This document shows positions 16,369 through 25,895 of a stretch of DNA of 64,000 bases, one piece after another. Numbering within the stretch: position 1 is the stretch's first letter; every line of letters begins with the position of its first letter. Location of the stretch: the NCBI RefSeq assembly GCF_003590775.1, contig NZ_QYUM01000003.1:1242501-1306500 (forward strand), read 5' to 3'. This stretch comes from Sphingomonas cavernae. GTDB lineage: Bacteria; Pseudomonadota; Alphaproteobacteria; Sphingomonadales; Sphingomonadaceae. A model generated the notes under the pieces. It was not told the origin of the DNA. It saw nothing but the letters and a program-made list of their open reading frames with translations, and searched no databases. Made by a program: the position numbers and the translations under genes.

Positions 16369-18798
16369 GTGAGACACGTTTCCGCATATTCGCTGATGGG
16401 AGTCAGTCTGTTCGCGCTTATGGCGCCGGCACAGGCAATGGCTCAGGAAGCTGCGCCGCAGCAGGCCGAAGCGACGGTCGAAGAGGATGCCGGCGAACCC
16501 GTGATCATCGTGCAGGCCCGCCGCCGCGACGAGGACGTCCAGGACGTGCCCTCCGTCATCAACGCGGTTACTGCGGCAGAGATTCAGAACCTCAATTTGC
16601 GCGATTTCACCGAAGTGAAGACGCTCGCTCCGGGCCTTGAGTTGAACACCAATGCCAACGGCATTGGCGGCAACGCGCGTATGCGTGGCGTCAACTTCGA
16701 CACCAATGCGAGCGGCAACAACGCGACGGTCGAATTCTACTATAATGACGCGCCGATCTCGGCAGGCGTCATCCTCCAGCAAATGTACGACATCGGGCAG
16801 ATCGAAGTACAGCGCGGCCCGCAGGGGACGCTGCGCGGGCGTGCTTCGCCGTCCGGTTCGATCACCATCACCACGCGCAAGCCCGATCTCAACGAGTTCG
16901 GCGGCTTCATCGACGCAACCGCCAACGATATCGGCACCCTCAATTTCAAGGGCGGTCTGAACCTGCCGATCATCGAGGGCATCGCCGCAATCCGCGTCGC
17001 GGGCCTCTGGGACGAGAACGAGGCGGATCGCGTTCGTCCGACCACCAATGCAGTTGATGGTCGCGACCCGTTTTCGCGGACGAAGAGCGGACGCATCAGC
17101 GCGCTAATCGAACCGACCGACTGGATCCGGCTGGAGGGCAGCTACCAATATATGGACCGCGATCTGCGCTCCTATGATCAGGTGGAATCGTTCAGTGTAG
17201 TTAATCCGGCGGCTCCTCCGACCACGGATTTGCTGATCAGGGCCAAGGATCGCCTGGCGATCCAATCGGACTCGCGCCTGGTCAACCAGCGCTTCGACAT
17301 CTACAACTGGCGCGCCGAATTCAGCGGCTTCGGCCAGAGGCTGATTTACCAGGGGCAACATTCCGAACAGAAACTGCATTCGGTTGAACCCCAGGATCCG
17401 GCAGTCGTTTTTCCTGGCCGGAGTGTCGCTCAGACCACCGACTCCAATGCCGTCGGGGAATCGCACGAAATCCGTCTTCAGAACGAAGAACGCGTTTTCG
17501 ACATCTTCGATTATGTGATCGGTTACTTCGACAACACGCTCGATTCACCGACCGACCTGACCCGGCCAACCGCCGTTCGTTTGCCGCTCGTATTTGGTGG
17601 CGGGCTCGCCTCTGTCGTGCAGACGCCAATCAGCCGCCGGGGTGGCTCGCATGAGAAGTCGTTCTTCGGCAACCTGACGGCGCATATCGGGGAAGCGACC
17701 GAAGTTTCCGGCGGCCTGCGCCAGATCAAATACAAAGACTCCAGCCAGTTGATTGTCGGCGGTCGCTTGCTGACGGACAACAGCATGGATGACGACAAGC
17801 TCATCTACAACGCCTCGATCAAGCACAACTTCTCGCCGGACTTCCTGGTCTACGCCAGCACCGGCAGCTCGTGGCGCCCCGGTCTCGACATTGTCGGCGA
17901 TTTCAGCGTCGCACAGTCCGCGCTGGAACAATCCTTCCTCCATCTTCCGCCAGAGTCCTCAAAATCCTACGAAATCGGGTTCAAGAGCACGCTGTTCGAC
18001 AAGCGGATGCGCTTCAACCTCACCGCCTATCACCAGAAGTTCGAGAACTTCCCCTATCGTGTGCCGGGCAGCGGCGTGTACTTCGTAAACACTACGCCGA
18101 CCGCGACGGGCCCCGTGCAGAACGTGGCATCGTTCAACTTTGTCGGAGCGGTGCCGGTAGAGGTGAACGGTGTCGAAGGTGAGCTGTCCTACGACGTCAC
18201 CGATAGCTGGAATGTGGGTCTGTTCGCCAGCTACTCGCTTGGCAAGATCAAGAACGGGACCATTCCCTGCAACGATCTCAACAACGACGGTGTGCCCGAT
18301 CCAACCGGCCCTGCGCCCACGCTCGCCCAGTTGCAGGCCGCGGTCGGTGCGGACAACCTCTCCGCCTGCGTGGTCAACCAGCGCGCCTCGTTCCTGCCGC
18401 CGTTCAGCGCGACGCTGCAGAGCGAATACGACATGCCGATCTCGGGCAAGCTCGACGGCTTTCTGCGTGGATTGCTCAGCTACAATGGCAAGTCGCAGGG
18501 CGATCCGACCAATGACTTCGACGATGTCGGCGACTATGCGTTGCTGAACCTCTTCGCCGGCGTCCGCGATCCGGATGGCCAGTGGGAAGTGACGCTGTTC
18601 GCGAAGAACGTGTTCAACACCGAAAAGGTGCTGACGCGGACCACTCCGCTGTTCACATCCTACCAGCAGATTACGGGCTTTACGCCGACCGGTGCGACCA
18701 CCACGCCAGCGACGACCACCAGCAGCTATACGGGCATCACGATGACGCCGCCGCAGGAGTTCGGACTTAACTTCCGGTTCGCTTTCGGATCGCGTTGA
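16369..18798 (+). CDS. TonB-dependent outer-membrane receptor
   Basis: An 809-aa receptor. A signal peptide (about residues 1-25, ending in AMAQ) is followed by a TonB-box-like EPVIIVQARRR, a plug domain (VPSVINAVTAAEIQNL ... QIEVQRGPQGTLRGRASPSGSI) and a 22-strand-type barrel ending in the aromatic NFRFAFGSR. It should import a hydrophobic or bulky substrate across the outer membrane with energy from TonB-ExbBD. The start is GTG at 16369 with GAGGGGAGGA upstream. A TetR gene follows after a terminator. The position at the head of catabolic genes suggests substrate uptake rather than iron uptake. Confidence 0.93.
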   Translation: MRHVSAYSLMGVSLFALMAPAQAMAQEAAPQQAEATVEEDAGEPVIIVQARRRDEDVQDVPSVINAVTAAEIQNLNLRDFTEVKTLAPGLELNTNANGIGGNARMRGVNFDTNASGNNATVEFYYNDAPISAGVILQQMYDIGQIEVQRGPQGTLRGRASPSGSITITTRKPDLNEFGGFIDATANDIGTLNFKGGLNLPIIEGIAAIRVAGLWDENEADRVRPTTNAVDGRDPFSRTKSGRISALIEPTDWIRLEGSYQYMDRDLRSYDQVESFSVVNPAAPPTTDLLIRAKDRLAIQSDSRLVNQRFDIYNWRAEFSGFGQRLIYQGQHSEQKLHSVEPQDPAVVFPGRSVAQTTDSNAVGESHEIRLQNEERVFDIFDYVIGYFDNTLDSPTDLTRPTAVRLPLVFGGGLASVVQTPISRRGGSHEKSFFGNLTAHIGEATEVSGGLRQIKYKDSSQLIVGGRLLTDNSMDDDKLIYNASIKHNFSPDFLVYASTGSSWRPGLDIVGDFSVAQSALEQSFLHLPPESSKSYEIGFKSTLFDKRMRFNLTAYHQKFENFPYRVPGSGVYFVNTTPTATGPVQNVASFNFVGAVPVEVNGVEGELSYDVTDSWNVGLFASYSLGKIKNGTIPCNDLNNDGVPDPTGPAPTLAQLQAAVGADNLSACVVNQRASFLPPFSATLQSEYDMPISGKLDGFLRGLLSYNGKSQGDPTNDFDDVGDYALLNLFAGVRDPDGQWEVTLFAKNVFNTEKVLTRTTPLFTSYQQITGFTPTGATTTPATTTSSYTGITMTPPQEFGLNFRFAFGSR

Positions 18799-18826
18799 TC
18801 CAGCGAACTTTCGAATGAAAAGGGGG

Positions 18827-18865
18827 AATCGGCCGGGCAGCGTCGCTGTCTGGCCGATTGCTTTT
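18827..18865 (+). terminator. Rho-independent-type terminator after the TonB receptor
   Basis: Arms 18827-18841 and 18845-18859 pair over 15 bp with two G-T-type mismatches and a 3-nt loop, followed by GCTTTT. It lies 28 bp after the receptor stop codon. Confidence 0.7.
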
Positions 18866-18981
18866 AGCGCTGCGCATAAGCCTTTTCGTTCGCGGGAGCG
18901 ATGAACGCCCCGCCTGACGCCACCAACCCGGGCCAGTTATTGACTCTGGCGACCGGGCGGGCAGGGATGTGGGCCTATCCG

Positions 18982-19017
18982 ATGAACGGGCGTGCTTGTT
19001 CATCCGCATAAATGAAC
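18982..19017. promoter_or_regulatory. Three ATGAAC half-sites upstream of tetR
   Basis: ATGAAC (18982-18987), GTTCAT (18998-19003) and ATGAAC (19012-19017) alternate in orientation, making two overlapping inverted repeats (7-bp arms GATGAAC/GTTCATC and TGTTCAT/ATGAACA). They lie about 105-140 bp upstream of the TetR gene in the 325-bp gap 18799-19123, which otherwise holds only the terminator. An operator for autoregulation is plausible but unproven. Confidence 0.45.
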
Positions 19018-19123
19018 AACAGCGATGTTGATTTCTGTCGCCGCACGGTGGCACGCTTTTCAGGCGTAGCGCCATTGGCGCTATTGCGAGGGCAGGAAAT
19101 CGAGGATCATTCGAGGCGCGGCG

Positions 19124-19810
19124 ATGACAGAAACCCGGAAACGACGCTCGAGAGACCCTGCCGCGACGCGTGAGGCGATACTGGAGGCGGCGCGCACGCT
19201 GCTCGCCAAGGACGGGCCGGAAGGGATCAGCCTTTCCGAAGTCGCGCATCTTGCGGGCGTCAATCGCGGTACGGCCTACCAGCATTTCGAAACGCGCGAG
19301 AAACTTATCGAGGCGACCGCCGCCTGGGTGTCGGACAAGATGTTCCGCGCGGTATTCGGCGATCCCGAAACCATCGGCGAGCGGCGCGTCGAACTGGTCG
19401 ATACAGCCGACACAACCAATCGCCTGACAAGCTTCGCGATGGACAACCCGGAGCTGTGCCGCATCTGGCTGCTCCAGTTGCTGTCTTCGCCCGAACCGAC
19501 CGCCGATCCCTTCTGGCGCGAATATGCGGGGTCGCTGCAGCGATTTGCGGACACCGACCTCGCGCAGGAAGGCGTGGATGCGGAAGTGCTTTCGGTGCTG
19601 ATGCTCGCGGGGGCTTTCCTATGGCCGGTTTGGGCGCGATCGCAAGCGCGCGGCGAAGGCGAGCGCCGCGCGCTTGCCCGGCGTTTCGCGAACGAGTGCC
19701 TGCGGCTGTGTATGTTCGGTTCGATGCAAAGCGAATGCTTTCCTCAAGTCGCTGAACAGCTCGGTAAAGCGCGGGGCAAGTCCGCGAAGGTCCGCGTAGT
19801 GGGCAACTAG
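19124..19810 (+). CDS. TetR-family transcriptional regulator
   Basis: A 228-aa protein with an N-terminal helix-turn-helix: TREAILEAARTLLAKDGPEGISLSEVAHLAGVNRGTAYQHFETREKLIEA. The remainder is a helical effector domain with a tryptophan-rich segment near the middle. It precedes the acuI-like reductase operon by 87 bp and follows the TonB receptor, so it may regulate either. Three half-sites lie upstream of it. Confidence 0.9.
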   Translation: MTETRKRRSRDPAATREAILEAARTLLAKDGPEGISLSEVAHLAGVNRGTAYQHFETREKLIEATAAWVSDKMFRAVFGDPETIGERRVELVDTADTTNRLTSFAMDNPELCRIWLLQLLSSPEPTADPFWREYAGSLQRFADTDLAQEGVDAEVLSVLMLAGAFLWPVWARSQARGEGERRALARRFANECLRLCMFGSMQSECFPQVAEQLGKARGKSAKVRVVGN

Positions 19811-19897
19811 GCGGCGAAAATCCGGACGTCGGAGAAGTCTTTCCATCGCGACCGAATTCGAGATCTCACTCAATCATCCAAAAAAGGGAACTACGTC

Positions 19898-20881
19898 ATG
19901 TTTTCAGCCATCGTGATCGACAAGACCGACGACAAGCAGGGCGTCGCGCTGACCCAGGTCGATGAATCGCAGCTCCCCGAGGGTGAGGTGACGATCGACG
20001 TTGAATACTCGACGCTCAACTTCAAGGATGGGCTGGCGATCACGGGCAAGTCGCCCGTCGTCCGCAAGTTTCCGATGGTGCCCGGCATCGACCTGGCCGG
20101 TACGGTGCGCGAATCCAGCCATGCCGACTGGAAGGCGGGGGACAAGGTCGTGCTCAACGGCTGGGGCGTTGGTGAAGGCCATTGGGGCGGGCTGTCGCAG
20201 GTCGCGCGTCTCAAGGGCGATTGGCTTGTGCCGCTGGTTTCCGCCTTCACCGGCAAGCAGGCGATGGCGATCGGCACTGCGGGCTACACAGCGGCGCTTT
20301 GCGTCGACGCGCTGATCAAGGCGGGCGTGACGCCGGACAAGGGCGAAGTGCTGGTGACAGGCGCGACGGGCGGCGTCGGCAGCGTCGCGGTGGCGCTTTT
20401 GAAGAAGGCGGGTTTCACTGTCGCGGGCTCGACCGGCAAGGCGTCCGAAGCCGATTATCTGAAGCAGCTTGGAGCGGACAGCGTGATCGACCGCGCCGAG
20501 CTTTCGGCACAGGGCAAACCACTCCAGAAAGAACGCTGGGCGGGTGTCGTCGATTCCGTCGGCAGCTACACGCTCGCCAATGCCTGCGCGCAGACGCGCT
20601 ATGGCGGCGCGGTAGCGGCCTGCGGTCTTGCGCAGGGCATGGATTTCCCCGCTTCGGTGGCACCTTTCATCCTGCGCGGCGTGAGCCTGCTCGGCGTCGA
20701 CAGCGTGATGGCGCCCAAAGCGCGGCGTCTGGCAGCATGGGAGCGGCTGGCGCGTGATCTCGATCCTTCGCTGCTCGATGTGATCGCGACCGAAATCAGT
20801 CTGGGCGACGCAATCGGCGCGGCTTCCGACCTGCTCGATGGCAAGGTGCGTGGCCGTATCGTTGTCAACGTGAATAGCTAA
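19898..20881 (+). CDS. acuI: Acrylyl-CoA reductase-type quinone oxidoreductase (AcuI/YhdH family)
   Basis: A 327-aa medium-chain reductase without zinc ligands. The YhdH/AcuI signatures are present: [31 protein letters not shown] in the N-terminal domain and the NADPH loop [20 protein letters not shown]. Family members reduce acrylyl-CoA or similar short 2-enoyl-CoAs to the saturated thioester with NADPH. First gene of the 19.9-25.5 kb operon with MaoC-like hydratase and acyl-CoA ligase. The actual substrate here could be a larger enoyl intermediate, so the symbol is by family. Confidence 0.88.
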   Translation: MFSAIVIDKTDDKQGVALTQVDESQLPEGEVTIDVEYSTLNFKDGLAITGKSPVVRKFPMVPGIDLAGTVRESSHADWKAGDKVVLNGWGVGEGHWGGLSQVARLKGDWLVPLVSAFTGKQAMAIGTAGYTAALCVDALIKAGVTPDKGEVLVTGATGGVGSVAVALLKKAGFTVAGSTGKASEADYLKQLGADSVIDRAELSAQGKPLQKERWAGVVDSVGSYTLANACAQTRYGGAVAACGLAQGMDFPASVAPFILRGVSLLGVDSVMAPKARRLAAWERLARDLDPSLLDVIATEISLGDAIGAASDLLDGKVRGRIVVNVNS

Positions 20882-20898
20882 GCCGCGGGAGAGGCGCC

Positions 20899-22092
20899 AT
20901 GGCAACCGTGATCGAAAACGAAGTGAAGCTCGATCTTTCCGACGTCGATCACCGCGTAGGCAAACTGGTTGGCGGCGGGCAGATCCGCGATCCTTTGGCG
21001 GCGAGCGATCTGCGCCGCTGGGTGATGGCGATGGACTATCCCAATCCGGTTCACTGGGATCCCGTCTTTGCCGCCAATTCCACGTTCGGGGGATTGATCG
21101 CGCCGCAGTCGATCGCCGTCTGCATGGACTATGGCCATGGTTGCCAGCCTGCCTGCGTGGGCAAGATCGAAGGCTCTCACCTGATCTTCGGAGGTGAGGA
21201 ATGGTGGTTCTATGGCGCCCGGATCCGTCCGGGCGACCATTTGACGCAGGAGCGCCGCTTCCACGACTACAAGGTGACCGACACCAAGTTCGCGGGCCCC
21301 ACCATGTTCTCGCGCGGGGACACGCTGCACCGCAAACAGGACGGCTCGCTGGTCGCCAAGGCGCGGTCGACGGCGATCCGCTATCTGAAGGCCGAAGCCG
21401 AGCGGCTCGGCATGTACGATGCCATGCTGGGCACGCTCAAAAACTGGACGCCTGAGGAACTCGCCGAGGTCGATCAGGTCCGCCATGACTGGATGATGCG
21501 TTATCGTGAGGGCGTCTCTCCGCGCTGGGAAGAGGTCGGCGTCGGCGACAAACTCCAGCGCCGTGTGATTGGACCGCATACCAAGGCGAGCTTCGCGACC
21601 GAATATCGAGCCTTCATGTTCAATATCTGGGGCAGCTTCGAATGGGTGGCGCCCGAGGGTGTCGACGATCCGTGGGTCAATCAGGACCCGGGCTGGGCCG
21701 AAGGCTTCGGTTTCGACGAGGAAGGCGCGCTCATCGACCCGCGCAAGCGTGACGGCCTTTATCTCGGCCCTTCGCGCGGCCATGTCGACGACCAGAAAGC
21801 GGGCGAGGTCGGCATGAGCCGCGCCTATGGCTATGGCGCGACCATGCAGGCCTGGTGCACCGATTACATCGCTTATTGGGCGGGCAATGACGGTCTCGTC
21901 CGCTGGATCAAGTCCGACTTCCGCGGTCCGGCATTCGAGGGCGATGTCACTTATTTCGACGCCGAAGTCGTTGAGAAGCGTGAAGTCACTGAATGGGGCG
22001 TGCCGCTGGTGCGCGTGCAGCTATCGCTCTCCAATCAGGACGGCATGGTGCTGGTGAAGTCGGTGGCTGACGTCGAATTGCCGCTGGCATAA
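20899..22092 (+). CDS. MaoC-like acyl dehydratase with two hot-dog domains
   Basis: A 397-aa protein of the FAS1-like dehydratase/MaoC type. The N-terminal part has the hot-dog domain start VGGGQIRDPLAASDLRRWVMAMDYPNPVHWDP and FGGLIAPQS; the C-terminal half has a second hot-dog domain with AWCTDYIAYWAG and a beta-strand end VRVQLSLSNQDGMVLVKSVADVELP. It probably hydrates a 2-enoyl-CoA. It lies 17 bp after the AcuI-like gene and 20 bp before the ligase, so all are likely in one transcript. Confidence 0.82.
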   Translation: MATVIENEVKLDLSDVDHRVGKLVGGGQIRDPLAASDLRRWVMAMDYPNPVHWDPVFAANSTFGGLIAPQSIAVCMDYGHGCQPACVGKIEGSHLIFGGEEWWFYGARIRPGDHLTQERRFHDYKVTDTKFAGPTMFSRGDTLHRKQDGSLVAKARSTAIRYLKAEAERLGMYDAMLGTLKNWTPEELAEVDQVRHDWMMRYREGVSPRWEEVGVGDKLQRRVIGPHTKASFATEYRAFMFNIWGSFEWVAPEGVDDPWVNQDPGWAEGFGFDEEGALIDPRKRDGLYLGPSRGHVDDQKAGEVGMSRAYGYGATMQAWCTDYIAYWAGNDGLVRWIKSDFRGPAFEGDVTYFDAEVVEKREVTEWGVPLVRVQLSLSNQDGMVLVKSVADVELPLA

Positions 22093-22112
22093 ACGCAGGA
22101 GTAGGTACGGAC

Positions 22113-23795
22113 ATGTCGGCAAGACCGCTTTCGATCGTCTCGGGGCCGCCGCTTTCGGAGGAACAGGGCCTCGGCGCGCTGACATTGGGCGGCTGGCTCC
22201 GCGAAGTGACGCGGCGCTCCGGTCCGAGCGAGGCGCTTGTTCTGCATGAAGAGCGCGGCGTTACGCGCTGGACCTATGATGACCTGTGGGAACGCGCCAA
22301 CGAAGTGGCCCGCGCGCTCGTGGCGTGCGGCGTGGGCAAGGGCACGCGCGTCGGCGTGCTGATGACCAACCGGCCCGAATTCCTTTCGGCGGTCTTCGGC
22401 ACGGCACTTGCGGGTGGCGTCGCGACGACGCTCAGCACGTTTTCGACGGCCGCCGAAATGGAGCACCTGCTCCAGTCCTCGGCATGCTCGGTGCTGCTGC
22501 TGGAACGCCACGTCCTGAAGAAGGATTTCGCGGCGATGGTGAGCGATCTGGAGCCTGCCATTGCGGACGCAGAACCGGGCGCGCTCGCCTCGCTCAAATT
22601 CCCCTTCCTCCGCCACATCGCTTCACTGGGTGGCGGCGCAGGCATGATAGAAGACTGGGAGAGCTTCCTGACGCGTGGCGACGATGTCGCTCAGGAACTC
22701 GTTGACGCGACCGCCGCGACGGTCGCCCCCTCCGATCCGGGTGTGCTGTTCTTCTCTTCGGGGTCGACGGGGAAGCCCAAGGGCATATTGAGTGCGCATC
22801 GCGGCGTCACGCTCCAGCTTTGGCGCTGGAAGCGGTTTTACGCGGCCAGCGAGGACGTGCGCACCTGGTCGGCCAACGGCTTTTTCTGGTCGGGCAATTT
22901 CGCCATGGCCATTGGCGGCGCGCTTTCGAGCGGGGGCAGCCTCGTGCTCCAGCCCACATTCCAGGCGGAAGAGGCGCTGGCGCTGATGGATGCCGAAAAG
23001 GCGACGATGGCGGTCGCCTGGCCGCATCAATGGGCACAGCTTGAGGCCGCATCGAACTGGAACGATGTGAACCTGTCCGCGATCAAATATGTCAGCCCCA
23101 AGGTGCCGCTCGGCCGCCATCCGACCGTGAAGACCGACTGGCAGGAACCCATGGCGGCCTATGGCAATACTGAGACTTTCACGATCAGCGCGATCTTCCC
23201 CTCGGGCACGCCGGAAGAGCGCATTGAAGGCAGCCATGGCGAGGTTCTGCCGGGCAATGTCTTCAAGATCGTCGATCCGCTGACGGGCGAAATCGTGCCC
23301 ATGGGGGAGCGCGGAGAGATCGCGGTGAAGGGCCCGACGTTGATGCTTGGCTATGTCGGCATCCCGCTGGACGAGACGCTGGACAGCGAAGGCTTTTTCC
23401 GGACGGGCGATGGTGGCTATCTCGACAGCACCGGCCGACTGTTCTGGGAGGGCCGCCTCAATGACATCATCAAGACCGGCGGCGCCAATGTCTCGCCCGT
23501 CGAGATTGACGGGGTGATCAAGTCCTGCCCCGGCGTGAAGGTGACGCAGACGGTCGGTGTGCCGCACGAGACGCTGGGCGAGCTCGTCGTCGGCTGCATC
23601 GTGCCGCACGAAGGCGCGACGCTTGACGAGGAAGCGGTGCGCGCTTTCGTGAAGGAGCAGCTCGCCAGCTACAAGGTGCCGCGCCGCGTCCTCTTCTTCA
23701 GCGAGGATGAGCTGAAGCTGACGGGCAGCGCCAAGATCAAGACATCGGATCTGAAGGCGCTGGTCATCAAGCGGCTGGAGGCGGAGGCGGCGTGA
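22113..23795 (+). CDS. AMP-forming acyl-CoA ligase
   Basis: A 560-aa ANL-superfamily enzyme that activates a carboxylic acid with ATP and CoA. The ATP loop is FFSSGSTGKPKGILSAH, the hinge region is FFRTGDGGYLDSTGRLFWEGRLNDIIKTGGANVSP, and the C-terminal catalytic lysine lies in LTGSAKIKTSD. Full length for the family. It overlaps the next gene by GTGA. Substrate not predictable; context suggests a cyclic or branched acid. Confidence 0.92.
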   Translation: MSARPLSIVSGPPLSEEQGLGALTLGGWLREVTRRSGPSEALVLHEERGVTRWTYDDLWERANEVARALVACGVGKGTRVGVLMTNRPEFLSAVFGTALAGGVATTLSTFSTAAEMEHLLQSSACSVLLLERHVLKKDFAAMVSDLEPAIADAEPGALASLKFPFLRHIASLGGGAGMIEDWESFLTRGDDVAQELVDATAATVAPSDPGVLFFSSGSTGKPKGILSAHRGVTLQLWRWKRFYAASEDVRTWSANGFFWSGNFAMAIGGALSSGGSLVLQPTFQAEEALALMDAEKATMAVAWPHQWAQLEAASNWNDVNLSAIKYVSPKVPLGRHPTVKTDWQEPMAAYGNTETFTISAIFPSGTPEERIEGSHGEVLPGNVFKIVDPLTGEIVPMGERGEIAVKGPTLMLGYVGIPLDETLDSEGFFRTGDGGYLDSTGRLFWEGRLNDIIKTGGANVSPVEIDGVIKSCPGVKVTQTVGVPHETLGELVVGCIVPHEGATLDEEAVRAFVKEQLASYKVPRRVLFFSEDELKLTGSAKIKTSDLKALVIKRLEAEAA

Positions 23796-24205
23796 CCGGG
23801 TTGGCCGAACAGGCGCTGGCCATCGCCAACCTGAAGGCCCGCTATTGCGCTGCTGCCGACCTCTCGGCGGCCGACCCGGGAGCCGCAAGAGACCTGTTTG
23901 CCGCCATTTTTACCGAGGATTTCGTCGGGGATTACGGCGTTCAACCGCTCAAGGGGGCGCAGGCGATCACCGATTTCCTGTGCACTGCGATTGCGGGGAA
24001 CAGCGAATGGCTGATCCACATGCTGCATTCGCCCCGCATCGAGGTGGCGGGCGAAACCGCGACCGGCGACTGGACGGTGCATGTTCATCTGAAGCGACGC
24101 GCTACGGGCGCGGTTGATGTGGTCATCGGCCGCTATTCTGATGGATTTCGCCTGACGCCCGATGGCTGGCGGATCGCGACGGTCAGGTTCGAACGGCTGG
24201 AATAA
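23792..24205 (+). CDS. SnoaL/BaiE-like NTF2-fold protein
   Basis: A 137-aa NTF2-fold protein starting at GTG in the GTGA overlap with the ligase stop. ANLKARYC places a tyrosine at residue 18, with Asp23 nearby and IHMLH (residues 76-79) supplying histidine, as in bile-acid 7-alpha-dehydratase-like proteins. It has a longer insertion after the first helix than the other two. A dehydratase or isomerase on a CoA-bound intermediate is a reasonable guess. Confidence 0.78.
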   Translation: MTGLAEQALAIANLKARYCAAADLSAADPGAARDLFAAIFTEDFVGDYGVQPLKGAQAITDFLCTAIAGNSEWLIHMLHSPRIEVAGETATGDWTVHVHLKRRATGAVDVVIGRYSDGFRLTPDGWRIATVRFERLE

Positions 24206-24275
24206 CGACAATCACAATGGACGGCAGAAAGTCGTCACCCACCACGCGTGGCGGACGGATTACAAGGAGTTGGAA

Positions 24276-25037
24276 ATGGCTGATCGCTTCTCGGGCAAGA
24301 CGGTGCTGGTGACCGGTGGCGCTGCCGGCCTTGGTCGGGCCTATGCGCTGGCCTTCGGGCGCGAGGGCGCGCATCTGATCCTGGCCGACATCAACGAAGA
24401 CGGGATGATCGAAACCAGGGCGCTCGTCGAGGGCGTTGGCGGCTCGGCGGAGTGCCACCGCGTCGACATGTCGAGCGAGGCTGACATCAATGCGCTCGCC
24501 GGCAAGGTGCTTGGCGGCCACGAGCGGCTCGATGTCCTGATCAACAATGCGGGGCTCCATCTCGGCGAGATCGCGCGCGGCTTCTTCGGGCTGGGGCAAG
24601 CGAAGTGGCAATATTTCTTTGCGGTCAACACCATCGGTCCGATGCTGCTCGCCGAGGCGCTGCGCCCCGCGCTCGCAAAAGCCACGGGCCTCATCATCAA
24701 CAAGTCGTCGATGGCCAGCTACAACCCGGCGACCGCTTATGGGATCACCAAGGCGTCGCTCAACGTCTTTACGCACGCGATGGCGCTGCAGTTCGGCAGC
24801 GACGGCATCCGCTGCGTGGCGATCGCGCCCGGACTGATGGAGACTGAGGCGGCTCGCGGCGGTGTGCAGGACGATAATTGGGAGCGGTTGAAGGGCATGC
24901 AGATGGTCAAGCGGCAGGGGACCGCGGAGGACATCGCCAATCTCGGCCTGTTCCTTGCGTCGGACGAGGGCAGTTTCATCAACAACGAGGTCATCCTGTG
25001 CGATGGCGGCAACCAGATGCGCGGGTTCAGGATATGA
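24276..25037 (+). CDS. Short-chain dehydrogenase/reductase coupled to a SnoaL-like gene
   Basis: A 253-aa SDR: VTGGAAGLGRAYALAFGREGAHL at the cofactor site, INNAGLHLG, catalytic YGITK and ICDGGNQMRG-like end. The ATG at 24276 has AAGGAG upstream. The stop is in ATGA overlap with the following BaiE-like gene, as in two other SDR genes of this window. Probable oxidation of a hydroxy intermediate. Confidence 0.89.
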   Translation: MADRFSGKTVLVTGGAAGLGRAYALAFGREGAHLILADINEDGMIETRALVEGVGGSAECHRVDMSSEADINALAGKVLGGHERLDVLINNAGLHLGEIARGFFGLGQAKWQYFFAVNTIGPMLLAEALRPALAKATGLIINKSSMASYNPATAYGITKASLNVFTHAMALQFGSDGIRCVAIAPGLMETEAARGGVQDDNWERLKGMQMVKRQGTAEDIANLGLFLASDEGSFINNEVILCDGGNQMRGFRI

Positions 25038-25459
25038 GCGGCGCGCCCGCCTTTGCCGACTGGCTGGAGATTGCCAATCTGAAGGCGCGCTATTGCCGGT
25101 TTCTGGACACGAAGGACTGGGATGGTTTCGCAGGCCTGTTTACCGAAGGCTTCATCCTCGACGCCACCGCGTCCGGCGGCCCGCGGATCGAGGGGCGCGA
25201 TGCGGCCATAGCCAGCGTCCGCACGTCGATCGAAGCCGCGAAGACCGCACACCAGATCCATTCGCCCGAAATCGAGGTGGATGAGGACGAGGCCCGCGCC
25301 ATCTGGGCGATGCAGGACCGGCTGCTCTGGCCGGGTGGCCGCACGCTGACCGGCTTTGGTCATTATCATGAGCGATATGTCCGCGAGGACGGTGTGTGGA
25401 AGATCGCGGAATCGCGCCTCACGCGGCTGAACTTAGAAATGACGCAACCGTCAGGTTGA
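25034..25459 (+). CDS. SnoaL/BaiE-like NTF2-fold protein
   Basis: A 141-aa protein with LEIANLKARYCRFLDTKDWDGFAGLFTEGF, the typical opening of the SnoaL_4/BaiE group; Tyr20, Asp25 and His73/His76 match the expected catalytic set by position. The IANLKARYC segment is shared with the protein at 23792-24205, so these two may be paralogues. Its 3' end overlaps the convergent 25451-25819 gene by 9 bp. Confidence 0.82.
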   Translation: MSGAPAFADWLEIANLKARYCRFLDTKDWDGFAGLFTEGFILDATASGGPRIEGRDAAIASVRTSIEAAKTAHQIHSPEIEVDEDEARAIWAMQDRLLWPGGRTLTGFGHYHERYVREDGVWKIAESRLTRLNLEMTQPSG

Positions 25460-25819
25460 ACGCGCGCTCATCCCGGAAGGCGGCTGCTCTTTGGTCCATT
25501 CTTCTCGCTTTGCTGTCACGCTTTCGACGGTTTTCGTCCAGAAAGCGGGATTGTTGGCGAGCAGCCTGATGTCGAAGCTGTTCGAGCCCCTGAACTCCAG
25601 CACCTCGACACCCTCGGCGCCGGGCACATAGGCATAGGGGACGTCTGCGCCGACAAAGAAGCCGTCGCCGCGGCCAAGCTCTTCGGTCCCGATGCGGAGC
25701 GACCATCCGCCGGTCAGTGAGTGAGCAGACGCATTGATTGTCCGGGCGATTGTTCTTGTTTCAGCGTCGGCAAATGGTGGCGCCGGCACGATTTTCATGC
25801 TCGATAGCGGGATAGCCAA
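25451..25819 (-). CDS. Small cupin-like protein of unknown function
   Basis: A 122-aa (or 115-aa if it starts at 25798) protein with beta-rich, cupin-like pattern: GWSLRIGTEELGRGDGFFVGADVPYAYVPGAEGVEVLEFRG. No histidine cluster for metal is visible, so it may be a non-enzymatic or degenerate cupin. It is on the opposite strand to its neighbours and shares the 76-bp region 25820-25895 with the divergent 260-aa gene. Assignment to cupins is tentative. Confidence 0.6.
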   Translation of the reverse strand: MAIPLSSMKIVPAPPFADAETRTIARTINASAHSLTGGWSLRIGTEELGRGDGFFVGADVPYAYVPGAEGVEVLEFRGSNSFDIRLLANNPAFWTKTVESVTAKREEWTKEQPPSGMSARST

Positions 25820-25895
25820 GCTGCCGGGCAGGCGTCAGCGGTACACCCCAACGCCATGCGAGCCCGCCAATGTCGGCCGATAAGAGGGAAGAGGA

